64,000 nt of DNA, from assembly GCA_028714915.1 (NCBI GenBank), contig JAQTLL010000004.1:248001-312000 (forward strand). The letters are read 5' to 3'. The notes under the pieces are model-generated. The model searched no databases, had not been told where the DNA came from, and saw only the letters and a program-made list of their open reading frames with translations. The first letter of the stretch is position 1; each line of letters starts with the position of its first letter. The translations under genes were made by a program, and so were the position numbers. The DNA comes from Sulfuricurvum sp. (GTDB taxonomy: Bacteria > Campylobacterota > Campylobacteria > Campylobacterales > Sulfurimonadaceae). Shown in pieces: positions 26,676-34,387 of this stretch.

Positions 26676-26751
26676 TAACGCTAATCGGAACACGTCCCGA
26701 ATAGCTATGTCAACACTGGGTTCTCTTCGGCAGAGAGCCCAAGCGCAGTTA
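26676..26751 (+). repeat. Structured repeat element, copy C (tsf-lolD gap)
   Basis: An outer pairing joins TAACGC (26676-26681) and GCAGTTA (26745-26751), with one bulged A. Hairpin 1 is TCGG/CCGA (26685-26688/26697-26700) with loop AACACGTC. Hairpin 2 is CTGGGTTCTCT (26716-26726) with AGAGAGCCCAAG (26732-26743), having the same bulged A as copy A but several compensated base pairs. The junction reads AGCTATGTCAACA. The 3' strands of hairpin 2 and of the outer pairing overlap the following terminator stem, so the two folds exclude each other. Confidence 0.65.
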
Positions 26752-26766
26752 CCGCGCTTTTTTTTT
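26741..26766 (+). terminator. Intrinsic terminator after copy C, before lolD
   Basis: AAGCGC (26741-26746) pairs with GCGCTT (26754-26759) across a seven-base loop, and an uninterrupted run of T extends to 26766. This is a textbook Rho-independent terminator. It ends the rpsB-tsf transcript or, given its overlap with the preceding folded element, could be a conditional terminator in front of lolD. Confidence 0.85.
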
Positions 26767-26801
26767 ACTCTCCTTAAACATTTTTCTCCTATAATTCCTT
26801 T

Positions 26802-27446
26802 ATGATACTTTTAAAAGCAACCTCACTCTCTCATCGTTTTGATTATCCACTTTTTGACAATATTTCTTTAGAATTGCATGCCCGTGAATCGATTGCCATT
26901 GTCGGTGTGAGCGGCAGCGGTAAATCAACACTCTTGCATATTCTCTCCTCGCTTTTGAAACCAAACAGCGGAGACGTTGAACTTTTTGGAAAAAATATTT
27001 ATAATTTAGATGATAAACAGTTAGTACAGCTTCGCCGCCATGATTTGGGGCTTATTTACCAAAGCCATTATCTTTTCAAAGGATTTAGTGCTTATGAAAA
27101 CCTTGAAGTTGCGGCAATTTTAGCAGGAGAAACCATTGACCCTTCCTTGTTGGTCAGCCTCGGAATACAGCAGGTGATAGGGCAAAAAGTGACGGAACTC
27201 TCCGGCGGTCAGCAGCAGCGGGTCTCTATTGCTCGGATTCTCTCCAAAAAACCGCGTCTTATTTTTGCCGATGAACCGACGGGAAATCTCGATCATGCTA
27301 CCGCTACAGAAGTAATGGATCTTTTTATGGACTATTTACGCCAGCATGATGCAGGGTTAGTCCTTGTAACGCATGATGAAGCATTGGCGGCGCGTTGTAA
27401 TCATATCTATCGAATGGTGGACGGTTCTTTGGTGAGAGGTAACTAA
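26802..27446 (+). CDS. lolD: ABC transporter ATP-binding protein, LolD-like
   Basis: The 214-residue protein is a MacB/LolD-type ATPase. Walker A GVSGSGKST is at about 35-43, the Q-loop in LIYQSHYLFKGF, the signature LSGGQQQRVSIAR at about 133-145, and Walker B LIFADEPTGNLD follows. LolD drives release of lipoproteins from the inner membrane to LolA. No permease gene (lolC/E) is adjacent. The position between tsf and fliR is the same as in Campylobacter jejuni, so the lone gene is ancestral in this phylum. FtsE/MacB-type roles cannot be excluded. Confidence 0.85.
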   Translation: MILLKATSLSHRFDYPLFDNISLELHARESIAIVGVSGSGKSTLLHILSSLLKPNSGDVELFGKNIYNLDDKQLVQLRRHDLGLIYQSHYLFKGFSAYENLEVAAILAGETIDPSLLVSLGIQQVIGQKVTELSGGQQQRVSIARILSKKPRLIFADEPTGNLDHATATEVMDLFMDYLRQHDAGLVLVTHDEALAARCNHIYRMVDGSLVRGN

Positions 27447-27449
27447 AGA

Positions 27450-28214
27450 ATGGAGTGGGCTGAGATTTTTAGTGAAGGGCGGACGGCTGCTTTTATTCTT
27501 CTGTACGTTCGTTTTAGTGCTTTATTTATGGCAGTACCCATTTTTTCGCATGCTAATATCCCGATGTCGGTGAAAGCTGCTATGGCATTCTTCTTTACGG
27601 TTTTCTTTTTTGGTGCATTGCCGCCGTTGCAAATCCATTTGGATGCTGCCAGTTTAACCGTAGCAATTTTGGGCGAGATGCTGTTTGGGTTAACGGTAGG
27701 GATCATATTGCAGCTTGCGTATCATGTTATTACCTTTGCAGGGGGGCAAATATCGTTTATGATGGGATTTTCACTGGCTTCGGCTATTGATCCTCAATCG
27801 GGTGTTTCGATGCCGATTATCGGACAGTTTTTGGCATTGCTCTCGTTGATGGTATTGCTCTCTCTTGATATGCATCATTGGATTTTACTGTTTGCCTCTG
27901 AATCCATTGCATCCGTTCCGTTGGGCGGTTTTATGGTGACTCCTGAGCTTTTTAAATACATCATGCATGCCATGCTTAACATGTTTGTCGTGGGTTTTAT
28001 GATCGCGTTTCCCATTACGGCACTTTCGATGCTTGCGGATGTCATTTTTGGGATGCTTATGAAGACGATGCCTCAGTTTAACTTGCTTGTTATTGGTATG
28101 CCGATTAAAATCGGTGTCGCATTTGTGGTGCTGATGGTGACACTTGGTGCGACCATGATGATTGTCAGTTCACAGATGCAAAGCGCATTTGAGGTTTTGG
28201 GAAAATTATTTTAA
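27450..28214 (+). CDS. fliR: Flagellar biosynthetic protein FliR
   Basis: This 254-residue inner-membrane protein has about six hydrophobic segments and matches FliR, a component of the flagellar type III export gate with FliP and FliQ. Family-like stretches are YVRFSALFMAVPIFSHANIPMSVKAAMAF (residues 17-45) and PIKIGVAFVVLMVTLG near the C-terminus. It starts 3 bases after lolD. Its end overlaps the convergent PLD-like gene by 9 bases. Confidence 0.93.
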   Translation: MEWAEIFSEGRTAAFILLYVRFSALFMAVPIFSHANIPMSVKAAMAFFFTVFFFGALPPLQIHLDAASLTVAILGEMLFGLTVGIILQLAYHVITFAGGQISFMMGFSLASAIDPQSGVSMPIIGQFLALLSLMVLLSLDMHHWILLFASESIASVPLGGFMVTPELFKYIMHAMLNMFVVGFMIAFPITALSMLADVIFGMLMKTMPQFNLLVIGMPIKIGVAFVVLMVTLGATMMIVSSQMQSAFEVLGKLF

Positions 28215-28688
28215 ATACGCTTTTGAGCGTGTCAGAATTCGGTTCATATTTTGGTGTATTGCATTAATGAGATCGGGTTCGTCACTGCACAGTGCATTCT
28301 GACTTTTTTGTGAAAGCTCCTCTTCGCTTAACCCTCCTGACAGATGGCACACTACGCTATTATCCATCAAAATCAATGTATCACTTAGAGGACGTGCACG
28401 GTAAAGATAAAGATCAACCCCGCTGTAGGCAACGAGTTGTAATGGGTCATTGGAAGGATTTTGAGTAATCAAAGTAAGTTTGGCTCCCTTAGAGAGGGAT
28501 TGAATAAGTTGGCGACGTAACACAGGATGATTGAGTGCGGGGGTGAGGAGGACAATGTGTGTATGTGCTTTTTTGAGATGGGTCATCAGTACATGTTCAA
28601 AGTTGCTTTTTTCATCGGGGAGAAGATAGGGGAGTGTTTGACCGTTTGCCATACTTAATGTCAAAAAGAAGGGGAGAAGTTTTATCAT
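28206..28688 (-). CDS. PLD-like fold exported protein lacking a visible HKD motif
   Basis: The 160-residue protein has a short signal-like N-terminus (MIKLLPFFLTLSMANG) followed by an alpha/beta domain resembling small phospholipase D nucleases (ALNHPVLRRQLIQSLSKGAKLTLIT, YSGVDLYLYRAR, TLILMDNSVVCHLSGG). The catalytic HxKxxxxD motif expected just before LILMDNS is not present: RPLSD stands there. A PLD-type nuclease gene lies at the equivalent place next to chePep in Helicobacter pylori. This copy is probably a degenerate or repurposed relative. Two cysteines could form a disulfide. Confidence 0.6.
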   Translation of the reverse strand: MIKLLPFFLTLSMANGQTLPYLLPDEKSNFEHVLMTHLKKAHTHIVLLTPALNHPVLRRQLIQSLSKGAKLTLITQNPSNDPLQLVAYSGVDLYLYRARPLSDTLILMDNSVVCHLSGGLSEEELSQKSQNALCSDEPDLINAIHQNMNRILTRSKAYLK

Positions 28689-28753
28689 TTTATTCTTTTT
28701 TGGTTACAATGATACCATTTAGCTGACACAACATCAAGAAGGCAGTATTTATT

Positions 28754-30136
28754 ATGAGAATTTTATTATTAAATGATAATCCAGTTGTACGAAAATTGGT
28801 TGCCCTAAGTGCGCAGAAAACCAAAGATGATTTGAATGTTATTTGGTCTGTTGATGAGATTGAGCATGACGTATATGACTTATTAATTGTGGATGATGCG
28901 TATTACAGTGATGAGATAATGGCTGCATTGGGTCAGAAAATCACCTATAAAACAAGCCTTTTGATGGCTACGCGGGGAAATGCTGTTCCGGCAGGCTTTG
29001 ATAAAGTGATTAATAAACCTTTTTTACCAACCGATTTGGTCGAACTTTTTGCAAATATTGAAAAAAATTTACTGATTACAGTAAAAAAAGAGGAGATTAA
29101 ACCAATAAATTTATCAAGAGCTGAAGTGGATGTATCTGATAATGAGTTGTTGGGATTTGAAGATGAGATAGACTTTGATCAAGAAAAAGAAGAAGATTTA
29201 GTAGACATTGAGGCTTTGGATGATCTTAATAATGCTTTTTCTGAAGAAATAAAGACAAATATTCTCGATCACGAAGAGGTACAAGAGCTTCAAGATCTTT
29301 TAGAGGATACGGATACCTTTGATAATGAGTTTAGCCTTGAAGATTTGGATCTGGATGATGAAGAAATGGTAGCAGATCATACACCGACGATCGAAAAAAT
29401 GGATGAGCTAAAATTGGATACATTGGAGGAGGATGAATTTGATGAGATCATCGATGGGCTCGAAATGGATGAAAATCCAGAAGATGAAGTGATTGATGAT
29501 TCGTTTCTCGATGATTTAATGATGGATGAAATGGATGCGCTTAAATCAGAAGAGATACCGGAAAGTCTTGAAACACTTATTCCAAGTGAAGACATCGGGG
29601 TAGAAGAGAATCTTGAAGATTTGCCGTTTATAGATGAGGATGAGACTCAAGAGATTGAGAGTGATTTATTAAGTGATGATGAGTTTGATGATCTTGAACA
29701 ACAAATACAAGAGGCTGTGGGCGAGCTGAACTTAGATGATTTGGAGTCTACACTGGATGATGCAGGGTTAGAAGAGTTTGGACTTGATGAATTGAGCTCT
29801 TTTGATGGGATTGATGACTTGGACGGACTTGATGAACGAGAGATTAAGCTCGCAATCGGAGAAAGTGTAGAAGAAGAGCTGAGTGTTCGTGTCGGAGAAG
29901 GAGAGCATTCATCATTGGATGCCGAAGCGCTAAGTGAAGCCATGGGAGAATCCTCCAAAATGGATATAGAAAGTAAGCGGGATGTGCCTATTTTAGCGAC
30001 AGAGAAAAAAAACTCTCCCTCTGAGGGAATGGAAGCGTTGCAAGCTCTTTTGAAGGCACTCTCGAATGATGATGTTGCAGCATCGCTCAAAGGGCTTAAC
30101 ATTAGCATTAATATCAATTTTGGAAATGAGAAGTGA
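28754..30136 (+). CDS. chePep: ChePep-like chemotaxis regulator with REC-like domain and long acidic region
   Basis: The 460-residue protein begins with a response-regulator-like domain (about 1-112: LLLNDNPVVRKLV, LLIVDDAYY, a KP in NKPFLPTDLVELF). A strongly acidic, Asp/Glu/Leu-rich region spans about 115-390, and a conserved-looking C-terminus follows (MEALQALLKALSNDDVAASLKGLNISI part). Gene order fliR-X-gmk-tatA-argS places it exactly where ChePep (H. pylori HP0322, C. jejuni Cj1178c) lies. ChePep is a polar protein that controls flagellar rotation in chemotaxis of Campylobacterota. The acidic region here is not a regular tandem repeat. gmk overlaps its stop. Confidence 0.85.
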   Translation: MRILLLNDNPVVRKLVALSAQKTKDDLNVIWSVDEIEHDVYDLLIVDDAYYSDEIMAALGQKITYKTSLLMATRGNAVPAGFDKVINKPFLPTDLVELFANIEKNLLITVKKEEIKPINLSRAEVDVSDNELLGFEDEIDFDQEKEEDLVDIEALDDLNNAFSEEIKTNILDHEEVQELQDLLEDTDTFDNEFSLEDLDLDDEEMVADHTPTIEKMDELKLDTLEEDEFDEIIDGLEMDENPEDEVIDDSFLDDLMMDEMDALKSEEIPESLETLIPSEDIGVEENLEDLPFIDEDETQEIESDLLSDDEFDDLEQQIQEAVGELNLDDLESTLDDAGLEEFGLDELSSFDGIDDLDGLDEREIKLAIGESVEEELSVRVGEGEHSSLDAEALSEAMGESSKMDIESKRDVPILATEKKNSPSEGMEALQALLKALSNDDVAASLKGLNISININFGNEK

Positions 30137-30750
30137 ATCAAATAAGTGGCGCAATTTTAGTTCTTTCAGGTCCTAGCGGGGCAGGTAAAAGTTCCCTTAT
30201 CAATAAGATTTTTAATGATATTGGTTCTACATATTTCTCTATATCGACTACGACACGCTCTAAACGAGAGGGAGAGGTAGAAGGTGTTCACTATCATTTC
30301 GTCTCCCAAGAAGAGTTCAAGCGTGAAATTGAGGAAGAGATGTTTTTGGAATATGCTCTGGTGCATGGAAATTATTATGGAACATCACTAAGTCCTGTCA
30401 AAAAAGCGCTCAAAGAGGGAAAATTGGTCATTTTTGACATTGATGTTCAAGGTCACGATGCGGTACAAAATCGCTTGGCGGATATTACAACCTCAGTTTT
30501 TATCACAACTCCTACCCTGGATGAATTAAAAAAACGTCTTCTAAATCGCTCTACTGATAGTGAGGAGATTATTGCAAAACGTCTTGATATGGCGACACGT
30601 GAAGTTCAGCGTATTAGTGAATACGATTTTTTAATTGTCAATGATAATCTTGATACGGCAGCAGCAGTACTTATCTCTATTGCTAAAGCAGCTCGAATGA
30701 AGATTCCGATACAGCAGATAAATGAATTTGTCCAAATGTGGGCAGTTTAA
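30133..30750 (+). CDS. gmk: Guanylate kinase
   Basis: The 205-residue enzyme phosphorylates GMP to GDP. The P-loop [12 protein letters not shown] is at about residues 10-21, and the GMP-binding region shows [21 protein letters not shown]. The start is GTG at 30133, inside the stop region of chePep (GTGA), so translation is coupled. AATGAGAAG upstream offers a weak ribosome-binding site, which fits coupling. Confidence 0.96.
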   Translation: MNQISGAILVLSGPSGAGKSSLINKIFNDIGSTYFSISTTTRSKREGEVEGVHYHFVSQEEFKREIEEEMFLEYALVHGNYYGTSLSPVKKALKEGKLVIFDIDVQGHDAVQNRLADITTSVFITTPTLDELKKRLLNRSTDSEEIIAKRLDMATREVQRISEYDFLIVNDNLDTAAAVLISIAKAARMKIPIQQINEFVQMWAV

Positions 30751-30830
30751 GAGTAAGAACGTATAAGGGCAGTTACAGCAATGAGCCGTTATACTGCTCG
30801 AATGTATTTTATATAAAAGGAAATGTATCT

Positions 30831-31070
30831 ATGGGTAGTTTTAGCACAAGTCATTGGTTAATAGTTCTTGCGATTGTTGTTTTATTATTTGGGGCAAAAA
30901 AAATCCCAGAGCTTGCAAAAGGTCTGGGTCAAGGGATTAAAAATTTCAAAAAAGAGATGAAAGACGATCAGCCTGATGAGTCTGAAGCTAAGATTGTTGA
31001 AACTCCTAAGCAAGTAGAAACGTCTACAGCTGCAAGTGTTGAAGCTCCAAAAACACCAACACAAGCGTAA
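30831..31070 (+). CDS. tatA: Sec-independent protein translocase subunit TatA
   Basis: From the ATG at 30831 this is a 79-residue TatA/E protein: a short N-terminus with Phe, one membrane segment ([20 protein letters not shown], about residues 9-28), the amphipathic helix [18 protein letters not shown], then a soluble polar tail. AAAGGAAA lies 9 bases upstream; a longer frame to 30738 overlaps gmk and adds unrelated residues. TatA forms the pore of the twin-arginine pathway for folded proteins. argS follows 3 bases later. Confidence 0.94.
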   Translation: MGSFSTSHWLIVLAIVVLLFGAKKIPELAKGLGQGIKNFKKEMKDDQPDESEAKIVETPKQVETSTAASVEAPKTPTQA

Positions 31071-31073
31071 CCC

Positions 31074-32654
31074 TTGAAACAACGAGTCAGCGCGCTTTTG
31101 CGCGATAAATTTAACTGCGACGTACTTCTCGAGAAGCCGAAAGATCGTGCTTTCGGACATTTTTCTACCCCTATTGCTTTTTCTCTTTCCAGAGAGCTCC
31201 GTAAATCACCGATGATTATTGCCGAAGAGATTGCGAATTCTTTTGGGGATGAATCGATGTTTGGTGCGGTTGAATCGGTTAAGGGATACATCAACTTTCG
31301 TCTCTCTGAAACTTTTTTGGACGAGTATGCTTCGTGGGCACTTTCTCATGGCGAACAGTTTGGAAGTGATGATAAAAAAGGGACAATCCTTTTAGAGTTT
31401 GTCAGTGCAAATCCAACAGGACCGCTTCATATCGGACATGCCCGTGGTGCGGTGTATGGTGATACACTGCTTCGTCTTGGTCGTCATTTGGGCTATGATA
31501 TCACGGCTGAGTATTATGTCAATGATGCAGGAAATCAAATCGATTTACTGGGAACATCATTACAGCTTGAAGGACGCAGTGCGTTGTTGGGCGAAGAGGT
31601 TCAATGGCCTGAAAAATATTATCGCGGCGAGTATTTGAGTGCTTTAGCAAAAGAAGTTCAGTCTCAATTCGGAGATGATGCTTTACGTGACGAAAGTCGT
31701 CAAAAAGAGTTGGCGCTTTGGGCAAAAGATAAAATCTTAGAACTTATTGTTGATGATTTAAAAGCGATTAACGTTCATTTTGATACCTTTGTCGGTGAAG
31801 CGTCACTGTACGATGAGTGGGATCGAGTTATGGCTAAAATGGGTGACGGGGTATACGTAGATGAGGGAAAAACCTTTATCCGCTCATCCGGCTTAGGCGA
31901 TGATCATGACCGTGTGGTTGTACGTGATGATGGTCGTCCGACGTACCTTGCAGGTGACATCATCTATCACAACCAAAAGTTTGAGCGTGGATACGAGCAC
32001 TATATCAATATTTGGGGAGCTGACCATCATGGCTACATTGCTCGCGTTAAAGCGGCAATAAAGTTCTTGGGCTACAATCCTGAAAAGCTCGAAGTACAAC
32101 TCTCTCAAATGGTGAGCTTGCTCAAAGACGGTGAACCGTTTAAGATGTCTAAACGTGCGGGAACCGTTATTCAAATGAGCGATGTGGTTGAAGAGATCGG
32201 TGCGGATGCATTACGCTTTATGTTTGCAAGCAAAAAATGCGATACCGCATTGGAGTTTGACATCGAAGAACTTAAGCGTCAAGACAGCTCCAACCCGATT
32301 TATTATGTCCAATATGCTCATGCCCGTATTCAAACGCTTGTCTCTAAAAGTGAGATGAGTTTAGAAGATATTATGAACTCACGTCTTATTGGATTAAGTG
32401 CGGATGCGGATGGGTTATTATTTGAGGCCTTGGTATTGCCTGAAGTCATTGAGGATGCCTTTGAATCTCGTCAAGCACAAAAGCTCCCCGATTATCTCAA
32501 AGCCCTTGCTGCAAAATTGCATAAATTTTATTATGATACCCGCGTTATTGGACACGAGGACGAGACGAAATTGCTTAAACTTCTTCTTGTTGTTGCCCTC
32601 TCTCTTAAAACAGGACTCTCACTTTTGGGAATCGAAGCTAAAGACCGGATGTAA
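31074..32654 (+). CDS. argS: Arginyl-tRNA synthetase
   Basis: This 526-residue class I synthetase has the N-terminal additional domain (GHFSTPIAFSLSREL), the HIGH-type motif ANPTGPLHIGHARG near residues 112-125 and the KMSKR motif PFKMSKRAGT near 352-361, plus the C-terminal DALR anticodon-binding domain. The start codon is TTG at 31074, just after the tatA stop, so initiation may depend on coupling. The stop is one base from the end of the convergent flaC-like gene. Confidence 0.97.
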   Translation: MKQRVSALLRDKFNCDVLLEKPKDRAFGHFSTPIAFSLSRELRKSPMIIAEEIANSFGDESMFGAVESVKGYINFRLSETFLDEYASWALSHGEQFGSDDKKGTILLEFVSANPTGPLHIGHARGAVYGDTLLRLGRHLGYDITAEYYVNDAGNQIDLLGTSLQLEGRSALLGEEVQWPEKYYRGEYLSALAKEVQSQFGDDALRDESRQKELALWAKDKILELIVDDLKAINVHFDTFVGEASLYDEWDRVMAKMGDGVYVDEGKTFIRSSGLGDDHDRVVVRDDGRPTYLAGDIIYHNQKFERGYEHYINIWGADHHGYIARVKAAIKFLGYNPEKLEVQLSQMVSLLKDGEPFKMSKRAGTVIQMSDVVEEIGADALRFMFASKKCDTALEFDIEELKRQDSSNPIYYVQYAHARIQTLVSKSEMSLEDIMNSRLIGLSADADGLLFEALVLPEVIEDAFESRQAQKLPDYLKALAAKLHKFYYDTRVIGHEDETKLLKLLLVVALSLKTGLSLLGIEAKDRM

Positions 32655-32655
32655 A

Positions 32656-33390
32656 TTATCCCAGCAATTGAGCAATATTTTGACGTAATGCGTCATTTTG
32701 ATGGGCAATGGCAATTTGGGAGATATTCAGCTTCAAAGTACTTTGTTGATACTCTTGGATTACTTTTGTCATATCGGTATCGGCGATTTGACTGCGTGCT
32801 GCAGAAGCCGTGGCTATTTGCCCTAGTAATGCATTGGATGTACTGATAAGCCCGTTACTCATCGAACCTACATCACTTTGTGTTTGAGATACGCTTTGAG
32901 CGTATTTTGAAATATTTTCTTGACTATCGATAGAAAGTCCATTCGTTGACATATCTCCCAAAGAGATACTCGATGAACCAAAAGTATGGGTTGTGTTAAA
33001 TAAACTTTGTCCATTGTAGCTTGCGCTTTGGACGGCTTGATTCATTGACTCTACTGTTTTGTTAAATTCTTGGGTAAGCCCTTGCTTTTGGCTTTCGTTG
33101 AGTGAAGCACTGTTATAGCGAACACTTAAATCACTTAATGTTTGCGTTTGGTTACTGAGAGAACTTAATGACCCACTAGCAATTTGCATCATAGAAATGG
33201 AATCATTGGTATTCATAAGCTCTTGGGTGAAAGTGCTAATATCATTTTGCATCACGGAAGCGATGGAGCGTGATGCGCTGTCTTCAAGTTTGAGTTCAAC
33301 AGCCGTTGCGATCTTTTCGAGTGTTTTGTCTCGTTTGATGCTTTGCTCATTCATTTGAGGCAGAGCTTGATACTGTGTACTGAGTTGCAT
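32656..33390 (-). CDS. flaC: FlaC-like secreted short flagellin
   Basis: The 244-residue protein has flagellin-type N- and C-terminal helical regions but no variable central domain. Matches to Campylobacter jejuni FlaC (about 249 residues) from memory include LSVRYNSASLNESQK, SASYNGQSLFNT and TNGLSIDSQENI near the middle, and the C-terminal DTDMTKVIQEYQQ with AQLLG. C. jejuni FlaC is exported through the flagellar apparatus and is not a main filament subunit. There is no signal peptide, as expected for this route. A TATAAT on the minus strand (33420-33425) suggests a housekeeping rather than sigma-28 promoter. Confidence 0.82.
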   Translation of the reverse strand: MQLSTQYQALPQMNEQSIKRDKTLEKIATAVELKLEDSASRSIASVMQNDISTFTQELMNTNDSISMMQIASGSLSSLSNQTQTLSDLSVRYNSASLNESQKQGLTQEFNKTVESMNQAVQSASYNGQSLFNTTHTFGSSSISLGDMSTNGLSIDSQENISKYAQSVSQTQSDVGSMSNGLISTSNALLGQIATASAARSQIADTDMTKVIQEYQQSTLKLNISQIAIAHQNDALRQNIAQLLG

Positions 33391-33419
33391 AATAAGCCCC
33401 TTTTTTTGACATGTTTATT

Positions 33420-33425
33420 ATTATA
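33420..33425 (-). promoter_or_regulatory. Probable -10 box for the flaC-like gene
   Basis: On the minus strand this reads TATAAT, 29 bases before the ATG, with AAAGGGG as the likely ribosome-binding region. I see no sigma-28 type CGATAW element in the gap. Confidence 0.45.
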
Positions 33426-33465
33426 GAATACCACGTAATGTTTTAATATTTTATAAGCACTGAGT

Positions 33466-33471
33466 TATAAT
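33466..33471 (+). promoter_or_regulatory. Probable -10 box for aguB
   Basis: TATAAT lies 27 bases before the aguB ATG, followed by GATAGGAG as ribosome-binding site. The gap holds divergent promoters for flaC and aguB. Confidence 0.5.
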
Positions 33472-33498
33472 TTTAGGATGAAGAGATAGGAGTTTCCA

Positions 33499-34344
33499 AT
33501 GGTCAAAGTAGCCGCGATACAAATGCAGATGGTGCGTGAAAAATCTGAAAATATTGCCAAAGCGGAAAGTATGGTACGTCAAGCTGCTGCTGAGGGGGCA
33601 CATATTATCTTATTGCCCGAATTATTCGAGGGGTATTATTTCTGTAAAGATATGGACAAAAAGTATTTTTTATGGGCGCAGGAGCGTGAAGGACACCCGA
33701 TGATTGCACGTTTTAGCGCATTGGCTCGCGAGCTTGGTGTAGTATTGCCCATCAGCTATTTTGAACGTAACGGAGAGCGGTATTTTAACTCATTGGTGAT
33801 GATCGATGCGGATGGTACTGTTATGGAAAACTACCGCAAAACCCATATTCCTGATGGTCCGGGATACGAAGAGAAGTTTTATTTTGAACCCGGAGACAGT
33901 GGATTTAAAGTGTGGAAAACTGCATTCGGGAATATTGGGGTAGGAATTTGCTGGGATCAGTGGTTTCCAGAGACGGCACGCTGTTTGACACTTATGGGAG
34001 CAGATATGATTTTTTATCCTACAGCAATCGGAAGCGAGCCTGAAATCGGAGTGGATTCGGCATCGCATTGGCAGCGTGTCCAGATGGGGCACTCTGCTGC
34101 GAATATTATCCCTGTGATTGCCGCAAACCGCATCGGCGAGGAAGTAGGGGAAAGCTGTACTCTCACATTTTACGGCAGTTCATTTATCACCGATTATACG
34201 GGAGAAAAAGTAGCAGAAGCATCCCGCGATAAAGAAGAAATTTTATACAGTGAATTTGACCCCGTATCCATCCGCGAGCACCGTCACTATTGGGGGCTAA
34301 TTCGTGACCGTCGACCTGAGTGTTACGGGAAAATGGTGGAATAA
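33499..34344 (+). CDS. aguB: N-carbamoylputrescine amidase (nitrilase family)
   Basis: The 281-residue protein is a carbon-nitrogen hydrolase. The catalytic triad is visible: Glu in LLPELFEGYYF (about residue 41), Lys in ENYRKTHIPDGPGYEEKFYFEPGD, and Cys in GVGICWDQWFPE (about 153). The segments match the AguB subgroup, which converts N-carbamoylputrescine to putrescine in the agmatine route of polyamine synthesis. No agmatine deiminase gene is adjacent. AGATAGGAG precedes the ATG. Confidence 0.9.
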   Translation: MVKVAAIQMQMVREKSENIAKAESMVRQAAAEGAHIILLPELFEGYYFCKDMDKKYFLWAQEREGHPMIARFSALARELGVVLPISYFERNGERYFNSLVMIDADGTVMENYRKTHIPDGPGYEEKFYFEPGDSGFKVWKTAFGNIGVGICWDQWFPETARCLTLMGADMIFYPTAIGSEPEIGVDSASHWQRVQMGHSAANIIPVIAANRIGEEVGESCTLTFYGSSFITDYTGEKVAEASRDKEEILYSEFDPVSIREHRHYWGLIRDRRPECYGKMVE

Positions 34345-34387
34345 TTTTTGCTTTGATTGATGTAATAATGTCATAACGGGGGTATCC

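Noticed and set aside
29377..30141. Ser-rich open frames antisense to chePep
   Set aside because: They are the reverse reading of the Asp/Glu codon-rich region, which gives Ser/Ile/Phe-rich frames by composition. They have no ribosome-binding sites.
30738..30830. 31-residue N-terminal extension of TatA
   Set aside because: It overlaps gmk, has no ribosome-binding site, and would put a soluble stretch before the TatA membrane helix.
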